Assembly: GCA_947488235.1 (NCBI GenBank)
Contig: CANLAQ010000010.1
Span: 1 to 63,975, forward strand
DNA: 63,975 nucleotides
Source: Flavobacteriales bacterium
Lineage (GTDB): Bacteria > Bacteroidota > Bacteroidia > Flavobacteriales_D > Crocinitomicaceae
Reading direction: 5' to 3'
This document shows, piece by piece, positions 44,553 through 53,434 of the stretch; the first letter of the stretch is position 1; each line of letters starts with the position of its first letter. The position numbers and the translations under genes were made by a program. The notes beneath the pieces were generated by a model. That model was not told the origin of the DNA and searched no databases. It saw only the letters and a program-made list of their open reading frames with translations.

Positions 44553-44581
44553 AAAAAAAAAGTCCCGATAAATCGAGACTT
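44553..44581 (-). terminator. Terminator of the cold-shock gene
   Basis: AAGTCCCGA (44560-44568) pairs with TCGAGACTT (44573-44581) with one G-U pair, a 4-base loop, and a run of eight A on the plus strand giving the U tract. It lies 22 bp after the cold-shock stop. Confidence 0.85.
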
Positions 44582-44602
44582 CAATAACTGGGATGAAAGT
44601 GA

Positions 44603-44794
44603 TTATGCTTTTTTAACATTAATTGCATTCAAACCTCTTCGTCCTTCTTCAAGTTCGAATTCAACTTGGTCATTTTCTTTAACCTTGTCAATTAATCCTG
44701 TTACATGAACAAAATACTCTTTGCTCGTTTCGTCGTCTACGATAAAACCAAAACCTTTGGTTTCATTGAAGAATTTTACTGTTCCTTTACTCAT
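44603..44794 (-). CDS. Cold-shock domain protein (CspA family)
   Basis: 63 residues: one cold-shock domain. RNP1 is KGFGFI (13-18) and RNP2 is YFVHV (27-31); the start MSKGTVKFFNETKGFGF is canonical. It binds single-stranded RNA and DNA and acts as an RNA chaperone. It has a strong terminator and stands alone. No 5' UTR hairpin of the cold-shock type is clear from sequence. It should be highly expressed. Confidence 0.96.
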   Translation of the reverse strand: MSKGTVKFFNETKGFGFIVDDETSKEYFVHVTGLIDKVKENDQVEFELEEGRRGLNAINVKKA

Positions 44795-44860
44795 TCTAAA
44801 TAATATTATATTTCTGTAAAGGTAAGCTAATTTTACAAACTATCAAATTATTGATAGATT

Positions 44861-45172
44861 TTATTGAAAATCACTGATATAAGACTCAAAATTAACCTTA
44901 CAAGTCCATGCTTCAGCCCGCTGATTAAATCCAATTTTGAGCCTCGGCCAAATGCTTTTGAATAGGTCAGAATTACGGTATGTTTCTAACGCTTCTTCTG
45001 ATTCCCATTGACTATAAGTGAAAAATATACTGGGTGAATTTTGGTCGTTTAAAAGTTTCATACCCTTGCATCCAGGAAATTGAACTACCGCTTCTTTTGT
45101 TTGATCGAAGAAGCTTAAAAAATCTGCAACTTCTGAGTCCTTAAAGCTCAATTTTACAATTCTTGTTATCAT
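44861..45172 (-). CDS. Antibiotic biosynthesis monooxygenase (ABM) family protein
   Basis: 103 residues from the ATG at 45172. The frame continues upstream to 45307, but that part lies entirely within the next gene and is not ABM-like, so I use the later ATG. The pattern MITRIVKLSFKDSEVADFLSFF, then FPGCKGMKLLNDQNSPSIFFTYSQWESEEALETY broken between strands, is the ABM dimeric ferredoxin-like fold, which contains a family of heme- or quinone-related monooxygenases and inactive relatives. No substrate can be inferred. The next gene starts 7 bp upstream, so it is probably the second gene of that pair. Confidence 0.83.
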   Translation of the reverse strand: MITRIVKLSFKDSEVADFLSFFDQTKEAVVQFPGCKGMKLLNDQNSPSIFFTYSQWESEEALETYRNSDLFKSIWPRLKIGFNQRAEAWTCKVNFESYISDFQ

Positions 45173-45179
45173 ATTGGCA

Positions 45180-46052
45180 CTAAATAGAATCAAAATCAAG
45201 ACGAGATCCAGCCGGAAAGAAGTTAACGCGCACGCTATCACCTTTTTTAACGCCAAACAGTCTATCTGCGCCACCATTACCTCTATTGGCCCCTCTATTG
45301 ATTGCAATTTCTAATAAATTATTATCATTGAAAATTGCTACGGGGTCCCCAAAAGAAACTTCATTGTAGGTCTTTGATATTTTATCAATTACATAAGAAT
45401 TCCCATAGTAAAGTATCTTGAAACCGACATTTTCATACTTATCAAATTCTTTTTTGCTGATATTGGTAATTAAATTTCCGTAGGTGTCCACATGAATGAC
45501 AGTTCCCTGTACTGAATTCAATTCTGTAACTGCTTGTTGAGAGAATGCTGTTTTATAAGTGGTAATTGGATCGCAAAAATCACTTAATTTTTCATTGTTT
45601 ATTATTTTAATAGCCAATGGTATCAGACAATTTTTAGTAGGAAAGGACATCATTTCTGGATGTGACTCTATGGCTGTAAATCGATAAAATTCATCTGGAA
45701 ATAATTCTCCAAGGAAGGCACCGAAAAATCCATTGTCTATTCCGATAAAATAGTGCCCTTGAAATTTCATAATACTTGGGTAGCTCGGAATCATGGCTCT
45801 ATTTCCTACGAATGGATTCGGGTCTAGAAGTTGTGGTTCGCTATCTACTCCGATAATATGAATGGTTCCAGTTGGAAAATCTTGGTAGCAACTTTTTATT
45901 TGAAAGGCAGCTTCAGATATATCGAATGGTGTGATATCATGAGAAATATCCACAATTTGGATCTGATTGCTTAATCGGTATAGGGTACCTTTCAAGGAAG
46001 CATGATAAAAATCTTTTAATCCAGTATCTGTGGTAAGTGTTATGATTTGCAT
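45180..46052 (-). CDS. SAM hydroxide adenosyltransferase / SAM hydrolase (DUF62)
   Basis: 290 residues. The DUF62 opening ITLTTDTGLKDFYHASLKG (4-22) is followed by IVDISHDITPFDISEAAFQI and IIGVDSEP, then the C-terminal domain with FVGNRAMIPSYP and VHVDTYGNLITNI. Enzymes of this family split S-adenosylmethionine into adenosine and methionine using a water-derived hydroxide. The start has a minus-strand TACTTTTG box upstream (46101-46094). ABM follows after 7 bp. Confidence 0.93.
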   Translation of the reverse strand: MQIITLTTDTGLKDFYHASLKGTLYRLSNQIQIVDISHDITPFDISEAAFQIKSCYQDFPTGTIHIIGVDSEPQLLDPNPFVGNRAMIPSYPSIMKFQGHYFIGIDNGFFGAFLGELFPDEFYRFTAIESHPEMMSFPTKNCLIPLAIKIINNEKLSDFCDPITTYKTAFSQQAVTELNSVQGTVIHVDTYGNLITNISKKEFDKYENVGFKILYYGNSYVIDKISKTYNEVSFGDPVAIFNDNNLLEIAINRGANRGNGGADRLFGVKKGDSVRVNFFPAGSRLDFDSI

Positions 46053-46142
46053 GCCAAATTTTGATTCTATATTGCTTTAATTTATAATTTTACCAAAAGT
46101 AAGTATTTCGCCATCATATTAATAATACAAATTCATTTTTAG

Positions 46143-47099
46143 TTGAATTCTGATAATCGAACCATACAAATAGTTGGAATTAATCCAGCAGATCTTTTCG
46201 GGACTAATAACATTAATCTAAAACATTTTAATAGTTTTTTTCCAAAACTGTCTGTCTTATCTCGCGGACATGAGATTACTATAAAAGGAAATCAAGAGGT
46301 AATGGATGAGTTCGAGCGGAAGTTTAATCTTTTGATTCTTCATTACACGAAGTTCAATTCTTTGTCTATCAATAATATTGATAATCTTTTGCTTGATGAT
46401 GGGGAGACCTTACTGCACAACAAGGTAGAAGATGAAATATTAGTGCATGGAAACCAAGGACTCAAGGTTAAAGCACGCACCGTCAATCAAAAAAAATTAG
46501 TAGAAGCGGTTGATAAACACGATATGGTTTTTGCGGTTGGTCCAGCTGGAACAGGGAAGACTTACACTGCAGTAGCACTTGCTGTACGCGCATTAAAAGC
46601 AAAGGAAGTTAAAAGAATAGTATTGACTCGACCTGCGGTTGAAGCAGGAGAAAATCTAGGTTTTTTACCTGGTGATCTTAAAGAAAAATTAGATCCCTAT
46701 TTAATGCCCTTGTACGATGCTTTACGCGATATGATTCCGCCAGATAAATTGGCGAATATGTTGGAACATGGTATTATTGAAATTGCTCCATTGGCTTTTA
46801 TGCGTGGTCGAACGCTTGACAAAGCTTTCGTTATTTTAGATGAGGCGCAAAATACAACTACTTTACAGATGAAAATGTTTCTTACCCGCATGGGTATGAC
46901 CGCTAAGTTCGTAATAACAGGTGATGTATCTCAAGTTGATTTGCCCAACAAGCAAAGATCTGGACTTGGATATGCTATTGATATTTTAGCAGATATTAAA
47001 GATATTGGGATCATTCGATTGGGTAAAAGTGACATCATTCGTCACCAATTAATTTCGAAAATAATTGATGCTTTCGATAAAGCGGAAGCAAGTGAATAA
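46143..47099 (+). CDS. PhoH family ATPase
   Basis: 318 residues beginning at TTG, which directly follows an in-frame TAG and is the only start that keeps the N-terminal domain; the first internal ATG is codon 54. Walker A GPAGTGKT at 133-140, then RIVLTRPAVEAGENLGFLPG and the Walker B FVILDEAQNTT. It is a RecA-like ATPase linked to RNA metabolism, often next to ybeY or the SAICAR gene in this phylum. purC follows after 21 bp. Confidence 0.93.
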   Translation: MNSDNRTIQIVGINPADLFGTNNINLKHFNSFFPKLSVLSRGHEITIKGNQEVMDEFERKFNLLILHYTKFNSLSINNIDNLLLDDGETLLHNKVEDEILVHGNQGLKVKARTVNQKKLVEAVDKHDMVFAVGPAGTGKTYTAVALAVRALKAKEVKRIVLTRPAVEAGENLGFLPGDLKEKLDPYLMPLYDALRDMIPPDKLANMLEHGIIEIAPLAFMRGRTLDKAFVILDEAQNTTTLQMKMFLTRMGMTAKFVITGDVSQVDLPNKQRSGLGYAIDILADIKDIGIIRLGKSDIIRHQLISKIIDAFDKAEASE

Positions 47100-47120
47100 A
47101 TGTTTAAATAAAAAATAATA

Positions 47121-48062
47121 ATGAATACAATTACAACTTCTGATTTTAATTTTAAAGGTCAAACAGCTGTCTATCATGGTAAAGTACGCGATGTTTACAC
47201 CTTGGAAGATCAAAAATTAGTGATGGTAGCGTCTGATCGAATTTCTGCATTTGATCACATACTGCCAAAAGGAATTCCTTTTAAAGGTCAGGTCTTAAAT
47301 CAAGTCGCTACTTATTTTCTAGATGCAACAAGAGATATTGTACCCAATTGGTTGTTGGCCACTCCTGACCCAAGTGTTGCTGTTGGAAAAGCATGCGAAC
47401 CGATTCGTGTTGAAATGGTCATTAGAGCTTATCTTGCCGGACATGCTGCACGCGAGTATAAATTAGGTAAGCGCATTCTGTGTGGCGTTGCACTTCCGGA
47501 AGGTCTCATCGAAAACGATCGATTACCAAATCCTATTATTACCCCAGCAGTAAAGGCAGATGAAGGTCACGATGAAGATATTTCTCGAGAAGACATCATT
47601 ACTCATGGTCATGTAAGTGAAGCTATTTATTCGAAAATGGAAGCATATACCTTAGCTTTATTTCAGAGAGGAACCGAAATGGCACTGGCTCAAGGTTTGA
47701 TATTAGTGGATACAAAATATGAATTTGGCATCTTAGAGGGTGAAGTTATTTTGATAGATGAAATTCATACGCCGGATTCTTCTAGGTATTTCTATGCTGA
47801 AGGTTTCGAAGCGCGTCAAGCAAAAGGGGAGGAACAAAAGCAACTTTCAAAGGAATTTGTTCGACAATGGTTAATTGAAAATGGATTTCAAGGCTTGGAT
47901 GGACAGGAAATTCCTTTTATGCCAGATGAATTTATTCAGATTATTTCAGAACGCTACATTGAACTTTATGAACGCATTACGGGTAAAGAATTTGTAAAGT
48001 CGGATACCTCGAATATTACAGAAAGAATTAATGCTAATGTTGCAGCATATTTAAATGCTTAA
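47121..48062 (+). CDS. purC: SAICAR synthase PurC
   Basis: 313 residues, the longer form found in yeast, plants and many Bacteroidota rather than the 240-residue bacterial type. It makes SAICAR from CAIR and aspartate. Diagnostic blocks are [11 protein letters not shown] (14-24), [21 protein letters not shown], and late [20 protein letters not shown] split by the strand turn. The stop is 4 bp from the convergent pafA stop, with no terminator between. Cotranscription with phoH is likely. Confidence 0.96.
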   Translation: MNTITTSDFNFKGQTAVYHGKVRDVYTLEDQKLVMVASDRISAFDHILPKGIPFKGQVLNQVATYFLDATRDIVPNWLLATPDPSVAVGKACEPIRVEMVIRAYLAGHAAREYKLGKRILCGVALPEGLIENDRLPNPIITPAVKADEGHDEDISREDIITHGHVSEAIYSKMEAYTLALFQRGTEMALAQGLILVDTKYEFGILEGEVILIDEIHTPDSSRYFYAEGFEARQAKGEEQKQLSKEFVRQWLIENGFQGLDGQEIPFMPDEFIQIISERYIELYERITGKEFVKSDTSNITERINANVAAYLNA

Positions 48063-48066
48063 TCTG

Positions 48067-49695
48067 TTATTTCTCTAAGATTTCTTTAATGGGTTTACCT
48101 GTCATTGCTCCTGACCTTTGCAAATAAAGTAGATGGGTTAAGGTTGGGGCAATATCAATGATTTGAATGGGATCAAATACATCTTTATGTTTGATGCCTG
48201 CACCATACCATAAAAGTGGAACATGTGTGTCGTAATTAAACGCAGATCCATGGGAGGTTCCTGAAAGTTCTGTTTCATTATGAATGGGTAGAAATCCCGG
48301 GTGGGTGATAAATATAATGTCTCCACTTCTTTTTTGATCATAACCCTTAACAATCATATCGCCCCAATCTCCATTGGAAAATTGAGCATTGATTAATTCT
48401 TTTTCTGTGTAAACCGCCTTCACTTCTTTCCATTTCCTTATTTCTGATGCAATAAATTCCTGCACTGCATTTTTGTCTAGATGTAATGAATCTATTTGTG
48501 AATGATTAAGATAAATATTTTGATTCGCCTCTGTCAGAATTAAGGATGCTCCGTATTTCTCTTGTACTGATTTTTTTAAGGTCTCTAAATTCGAATACAT
48601 GGGTAAATATCCACCAGGTAACTTTTTATCTATTAACTGCTGAGGAACAGGAACTACAGCATGGTCGGCAGTTATAAATATTTTGTAATTATGCTTCCCA
48701 ACTTTTTTATCAAGTGCTGTCAACAGTTTGGCAATTTCTAGGTCAAGTCGTGCATACATATCTTCAATCTCCAAAGAATATGGACCAAAGGAATGCCCTG
48801 CAATATCAGGAGTCGAATAACTAATACACAAAAGATCTGTTTGCGCATCAGCACCTAATTCTTCAAAGTCAATTGCTGTTAAAGCAAGATCTGTCAATAA
48901 GGTGTTGGCAGAAGGGGTAACCACAAAATTCGAATAATCTCCAGGTTTGAATTTGTAAGGAAATGTAGCTTTAGATTTTCCGTCTAAAAGAAGCTCATAA
49001 GGAGAATCGTCAATAGAATTATAATTAGCTTCAGGATAAAGTAAGGTCCAATCTTTTAGGTAAGTATCTGCATTATGATCTTTATTAAATTCATGTATCC
49101 AAATTGGGAGTTGCTCTTTATAATAACTGCTGGTAATAAACTTCCCGCTTAAATAATCAAACCAATAAGTACCGTCACTTAAATGCCCGCCAGGCAAGAT
49201 TGCGCCACGATCCTTAATGGAAACAGAAATAACTTTTGCAGTAGGGTAGGTAAGTTTTAATTGATCGCTTATTGTGTAAGTCTTTAGTCGATGTGGTGAA
49301 GCTTTACCATGTTTAGAATTAACACCGATTGAATGAACAGACCCATCACCAACACAATTAACCATTTTTGCTGCTTCATTATCATACCACTGATTGCCTA
49401 CAATACCGTGATCGCTAGGTGTTGTTCCTGTATATATGGAAGCATGTCCTGGCCCCGTGTAGGTTGGAACATAATTGTAATTGGTATTGCGACAATTGGT
49501 CCCGTGAAGCAAGAATTTATTAAATCCACAGTTGGTGAAATGGTGCTGAAAGCGATATAAATATTCGTAGCACATTTGGTCTACTACGATTCCAATAATT
49601 AATTTATCTTTTTTTTGAGCTGTTAAATTTCCTACAAAGAAGAATAGAGCAAAAAATAATACAATTGAAATTTTACCCTTTGCCTGGTTTTGCAT
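48067..49695 (-). CDS. pafA: PafA-type alkaline phosphatase (phosphodiesterase/nucleotide pyrophosphatase fold)
   Basis: 542 residues with a signal peptide ending GNLTAQ. Nucleophile Thr80 lies in VPTYTGPGHASIY, with Asn101 in GIVGNQWY and Lys161/Arg163 in VSIKDRGA; these align with Thr79, Asn100, Lys162 and Arg164 of the characterised Elizabethkingia PafA within one residue. Metal ligands appear as Asp in IVVDQ, then HSFGP and HGS near the end. PafA works without being repressed by phosphate and releases phosphate from many organic esters outside the cell. Its start overlaps the end of the VWD gene by 23 bp and it is the last gene of regulator-VWD-pafA. Confidence 0.95.
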   Translation of the reverse strand: MQNQAKGKISIVLFFALFFFVGNLTAQKKDKLIIGIVVDQMCYEYLYRFQHHFTNCGFNKFLLHGTNCRNTNYNYVPTYTGPGHASIYTGTTPSDHGIVGNQWYDNEAAKMVNCVGDGSVHSIGVNSKHGKASPHRLKTYTISDQLKLTYPTAKVISVSIKDRGAILPGGHLSDGTYWFDYLSGKFITSSYYKEQLPIWIHEFNKDHNADTYLKDWTLLYPEANYNSIDDSPYELLLDGKSKATFPYKFKPGDYSNFVVTPSANTLLTDLALTAIDFEELGADAQTDLLCISYSTPDIAGHSFGPYSLEIEDMYARLDLEIAKLLTALDKKVGKHNYKIFITADHAVVPVPQQLIDKKLPGGYLPMYSNLETLKKSVQEKYGASLILTEANQNIYLNHSQIDSLHLDKNAVQEFIASEIRKWKEVKAVYTEKELINAQFSNGDWGDMIVKGYDQKRSGDIIFITHPGFLPIHNETELSGTSHGSAFNYDTHVPLLWYGAGIKHKDVFDPIQIIDIAPTLTHLLYLQRSGAMTGKPIKEILEK

Positions 49696-51226
49696 TGATG
49701 GTTGGTTTAACAGGTGAACTAATTATTGGTTTGCTTGGAATGACACGAGAAGGGGTGTTAATATTATTGTTATTATTAGGTTTATTGATTTCAATTGAAT
49801 TATTTGGTTTGAAAGTTGGCTTGTTCTGCTCGTTATTCTCATTTGTTTTAATGTCACTTTTCCCAGGTTTTTCTTCCATCGTATTATCAATAGGCTTTAC
49901 GGTTTGCGCCCCTCCGTTTGGATTTTTAGGCTCCAGTATTTGATGGGTATTGGTGTTTAAAAGAGGTCTTTCCAATTTATTAAGAACCACTCCATCTGTT
50001 GCAGGAGCTGGTGTTGGAATAGGATTTGGATTGATGTTTAAATAGGCTTGATCAAAGATACATCCACCCATTTCACCCGCATTTACGCCCATTGTTTCGC
50101 ATCTTCTTCTAGCATTCGCTTGCTGATCAGCATTTAAATCAGCTACCGTTAGATGTACTCTAGGAAAACTTCTATCGGTATAATAGGCAGTATTTGTCCC
50201 GGCTGCATAATCAAATAAAGTAGTCATGTCCGTAACCCTCCAATCTTCAGCAAAATTTTGTGATAAATACGCTAAGTACTCTTTTTCAGCCAAAATAGAA
50301 GCTTGTTGCATCATTGGATTACCAAAAGTTGAGAACGCTTGATATGTTGGTGGTGTTTGATTGTTATTCCTGCCGTTAAAATCATCATTCATGTTGTTAT
50401 TGGCATTGCCCAATAGTCCACTGTAAATTTGACTGCTACATTGAAATATAGATACCGTCACATTAACAAAATTCATTCCTCCACTTCCTCCGTTGTTAAG
50501 AATCAATGTTTCTCCTGATGGCCAGGAAATAATATAGTTTCTGCCGGTCAATCTAATGGTTCCTCCGTGCGGTAAAAAATAGGTTCTGCCTTGTAATTGA
50601 ATAGGCTCACCATTTAAAAATAATGGAGACACATTTCGTGATGGAGCATCTTCCGCATAAAATCCTAATCGATCTCCAAAAACATTCATCGCAATGGCTG
50701 TATTCAAAGAAAAATTATCACTTTGAGCTCTTTGTCTTGCTTGAATTTCAAAATTTCCATCATTTGATTTAGACAAGTCAAATTCGCCAACCGTCTGAAA
50801 AGAGTAAGTGGCATTGTCAAATGATTTTAAATGTGGATCTCCATAGCTACGACCTTGAGTTGTACTGCAAAAAGTATTGTTTAATAAAGTTAAAAGTAAT
50901 GTGGCGTATTGGTTATTGTCAACTTGAGAAGATGAATTATTGGTTTCAATGTAATTTTTTAAATCTTCTCTTCTTTCTTTTGGCATCAAACTCAACATCT
51001 CATATGGAGTTAACTCCTCAGCGAAAGTCCTGTCCGGCACTACTTGTTTATTTGACATAGCGACTATACTTTGAGACACCCATAAGCCACGAATGGCATC
51101 CCAATCCGTAAGTGCAAGTGCAATATTATCGTTGACAGTTGACTTGGTATTTCCTGCATTAGGCTCTTCTTGAGCTGCTAGCACAAGGGTTAACAGGAGT
51201 GAAAAAAATAAAATAATAGCTTTCAT
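49673..51226 (-). CDS. Exported von Willebrand factor type D-domain protein with disordered tail
   Basis: 517 residues, signal peptide ending LVLAAQ. A VWD domain spans about 126-290: SYGDPHLKSFDNATYSF at its start, and IYSGLLGNANNNMNDDFNG at its end, the calcium-loop motif of metazoan VWD modules. A C8/TIL-like part follows to about residue 410, with WRVTDMTTLFDYAAGTNT and RRRCETMGVNAGEMGGCIFD, where two cysteines are spaced like the disulfide pair of C8 modules. The last 110 residues are a low-complexity tail of N, P, K and I. There is no T9SS tail and no membrane anchor. It overlaps pafA and is 11 bp downstream of the response regulator. Confidence 0.85.
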   Translation of the reverse strand: MKAIILFFSLLLTLVLAAQEEPNAGNTKSTVNDNIALALTDWDAIRGLWVSQSIVAMSNKQVVPDRTFAEELTPYEMLSLMPKERREDLKNYIETNNSSSQVDNNQYATLLLTLLNNTFCSTTQGRSYGDPHLKSFDNATYSFQTVGEFDLSKSNDGNFEIQARQRAQSDNFSLNTAIAMNVFGDRLGFYAEDAPSRNVSPLFLNGEPIQLQGRTYFLPHGGTIRLTGRNYIISWPSGETLILNNGGSGGMNFVNVTVSIFQCSSQIYSGLLGNANNNMNDDFNGRNNNQTPPTYQAFSTFGNPMMQQASILAEKEYLAYLSQNFAEDWRVTDMTTLFDYAAGTNTAYYTDRSFPRVHLTVADLNADQQANARRRCETMGVNAGEMGGCIFDQAYLNINPNPIPTPAPATDGVVLNKLERPLLNTNTHQILEPKNPNGGAQTVKPIDNTMEEKPGKSDIKTNENNEQNKPTFKPNNSIEINKPNNNNNINTPSRVIPSKPIISSPVKPTINAKPGKG

Positions 51227-51237
51227 GCTTTTTTATT

Positions 51238-51903
51238 TTATAAGTTAAATTTATATCCAACGCCTTTTATTGTTGTGATGTATTCATCACCAATTTTTTC
51301 GCGTAACTTTCTGATATGAACATCAATGGTTCGATCTCCAACCACAACTTCTGAACCCCAAACGGAATCTAAAATCACATCTCTCTTAAAAACAACATTG
51401 GGACGAGAAGCTAAAAAAGCGAGCAATTCAAATTCCTTTTTGGGTAATTGAATTTCAAGTTTATTGATAATGATTAAATAGCGCTCTCGGTCAATAATAA
51501 AATCATCATTGGCGTCATTTTTCGAACTAATTGCATTTTGTCTTCGCAATAAAGCGTGAATTCTTGATACTAAAACTTTTGGCTTGATGGGCTTTGAAAC
51601 ATAGTCGTCCCCTCCAGCCTCTAGTCCTGCAATTTGACTGTAATCTTCACTGCGAGCGGTAAGAAAACAGATGATAATATCTTTGTTTACAGGGTCAGAC
51701 TTTAATTCTTCACAAACTTCAATGCCATCCATTATAGGCATCATCACATCCAATAAAATTAACTCAGGCTTTTGGTGTGCAACCATTTTTAAAGCCTCTT
51801 TTCCATTAGAGGCACACGAAACAATATGCCCTTCTTTTTCAAGATTATATTTAAGTAAGAGACGAATGTCTTCTTCATCATCAACAATGAGTATATGTGC
51901 CAT
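51238..51903 (-). CDS. OmpR/PhoB-family response regulator (no neighbouring kinase)
   Basis: 221 residues. The receiver has DD at 8-9, phosphoacceptor Asp52 in ILLDVMMP and the lysine in VSKPIKP. The C-terminal winged-helix domain ends with VVVGDRTIDVHIRKLREKI and TTIKGVGYKF, so it binds DNA. It is probably a transcription factor. No histidine kinase gene lies beside it: downstream are the VWD and pafA genes, and upstream, divergently, a second regulator. I infer it governs at least this operon. Confidence 0.94.
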   Translation of the reverse strand: MAHILIVDDEEDIRLLLKYNLEKEGHIVSCASNGKEALKMVAHQKPELILLDVMMPIMDGIEVCEELKSDPVNKDIIICFLTARSEDYSQIAGLEAGGDDYVSKPIKPKVLVSRIHALLRRQNAISSKNDANDDFIIDRERYLIIINKLEIQLPKKEFELLAFLASRPNVVFKRDVILDSVWGSEVVVGDRTIDVHIRKLREKIGDEYITTIKGVGYKFNL

Positions 51904-51988
51904 ATCTCACGAAGATACGAAGTTTTTTATTCAAATTTTATTCTTTTAATATTTAACAAAAATTTATGATAATTTGGATCCTTCGCTT

Positions 51989-52019
51989 TTTGAATTCGTT
52001 CAAAATATGTGTACTTTTG
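51989..52019 (+). promoter_or_regulatory. Promoter of the second response regulator gene
   Basis: TTTG at 51989-51992, 19 bp, TACTTTTG at 52012-52019. The leader to the ATG at 52089 would be about 60 bases, long compared with others here. Confidence 0.65.
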
Positions 52020-52088
52020 AATGGATTCAAGTCTTTTATATCCCATAAATAGCAAGTTTCAATACTTTATAATTTTAAATATTTTCTC

Positions 52089-52781
52089 ATGACAATTCGT
52101 ATTCTACTTGCTGAAGATGATTTAAGTCTTGGCTTTGTTATATCTGATCAACTTAAATCAGATGGCTATCAAGTTACTTTGGCAACAGATGGAACGGATG
52201 CACTGAAAAGATTCAATGAGCAAAAATATCATTTGTGTGTTTTTGATGTGATGATGCCACGCAAGGATGGTTTCACCTTAGCTAAAGATATTCGGAAAAT
52301 TGATGCCGAGATCCCCATCTTATTTCTCACCGCTAAAACAATGACGGAGGATAAGGTGGAAGGATTTAAATCTGGAGGTGATGATTATTTAACGAAACCT
52401 TTCAGTGTGGAAGAACTTCAATTGCGCATTAAAGCACTTTTGAAACGCGTAAATATTAACACCAGTATCCCAGAAGAAAAAATTTTCCCCATTGGATCCT
52501 ATTTATTTGATACTGAAAATTTAAACTTAACCATAGGTGGACTGACAAAGTCATTAACCAAAAAGGAGGCTCAAATCTTGAAGTTGCTCTACAAATTTAA
52601 AAATCAAGTGTTACCTCGAGAAGTAATTTTAAATGCAGTTTGGGGACAAGATGATTATTTTGTCGGACGGAGCTTGGATGTTTTTATCACCAAACTAAGA
52701 AAATATCTAAAAGAGGATGATGCTATCCTACTGAATAACATTCATGGTGTTGGTTTTAAATTGGAAGTACCTGTAAAATGA
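52089..52781 (+). CDS. OmpR-family response regulator, RprY-like
   Basis: 230 residues. Receiver with acidic pair ED at 9-10, Asp53 in VFDVMMPRKDGF, Lys in YLTKPFSVEEL, and a winged-helix output domain ending in DVFITKLRKYL and NIHGVGFKLEV. The word order of the receiver and the ALLKRVN linker resemble RprY of Bacteroides, which pairs with kinase RprX; rprX is not adjacent. It overlaps tsaB by 4 bp (ATGA), so tsaB depends on this promoter. Confidence 0.92.
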   Translation: MTIRILLAEDDLSLGFVISDQLKSDGYQVTLATDGTDALKRFNEQKYHLCVFDVMMPRKDGFTLAKDIRKIDAEIPILFLTAKTMTEDKVEGFKSGGDDYLTKPFSVEELQLRIKALLKRVNINTSIPEEKIFPIGSYLFDTENLNLTIGGLTKSLTKKEAQILKLLYKFKNQVLPREVILNAVWGQDDYFVGRSLDVFITKLRKYLKEDDAILLNNIHGVGFKLEVPVK

Positions 52782-53434
52782 TATATATCTTACATATTGA
52801 AACCGCTACACACATTTGCTCCGTCGCATTATCAAAAAATGGAGTCATAGTTGATGGTATAGATGAGGCCTCTGATGGTTATGTTCATGGAGAAAAACTT
52901 ACTGTATTCATAGATGAATTATTAAAAAGACATCATATTGAATATAAAGACCTATCTGCTGTATCAGTTTCTGCAGGCCCAGGTTCCTACACTGGATTAA
53001 GAATTGGAATATCAACTGCAAAAGGGCTTTGTTTTGGATTAAATATCCCTATAATTTCAATTCCTTCCTTGCAATCTCTTTTTGAAATTGCCCATAAAAA
53101 ACATCCTGAAAAATTGATAGCGGTCCTTTTTGATGCCCGAAGAATGGAGGTTTATAGCGAAATTTATGACACTTCGAAATTAGTCTTGAAAAAGCTAAGC
53201 GCTGATGTTTTAACTCAAAATTCCTATGATGAATACTTGCCTTTGACCATTGTAGGAGATGCGAATCCTAAACTAAAAGAAATTTGGGCAGATAGAAACT
53301 TGTCTTTTGATGATGAGGTTTGTATTTCTGCAACAGGACAAGTAGAAATTGCCTATCAAAAATATTTAGCAAAAGACTTTGAAGATTTGGCTTATTTCAC
53401 TCCTAATTACTTAAAGGAATTTTATACCCACTAA
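52778..53434 (+). CDS. tsaB: tRNA threonylcarbamoyladenosine biosynthesis protein TsaB
   Basis: 218 residues. TsaB partners TsaD in making t6A37 on ANN-reading tRNAs. The N-terminus ILHIETATHICSVALSKNG and VSVSAGPGSYTGLRIGISTAKGL (about 66-88) are the family hallmarks. The gene overlaps the response regulator by ATGA. Its stop overlaps the stop of the M23 gene by sharing the CTAA bases 53431-53434, so there is no space for a terminator. The link between a response regulator and tsaB is unusual in function. Confidence 0.95.
   Translation: MIYILHIETATHICSVALSKNGVIVDGIDEASDGYVHGEKLTVFIDELLKRHHIEYKDLSAVSVSAGPGSYTGLRIGISTAKGLCFGLNIPIISIPSLQSLFEIAHKKHPEKLIAVLFDARRMEVYSEIYDTSKLVLKKLSADVLTQNSYDEYLPLTIVGDANPKLKEIWADRNLSFDDEVCISATGQVEIAYQKYLAKDFEDLAYFTPNYLKEFYTH

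Noticed and set aside
45173..45307. Longer start for the ABM protein at 45307
   Set aside because: The added 45 residues lie in the overlapping end of the SAM hydrolase gene and are hydrophobic and unlike the family.
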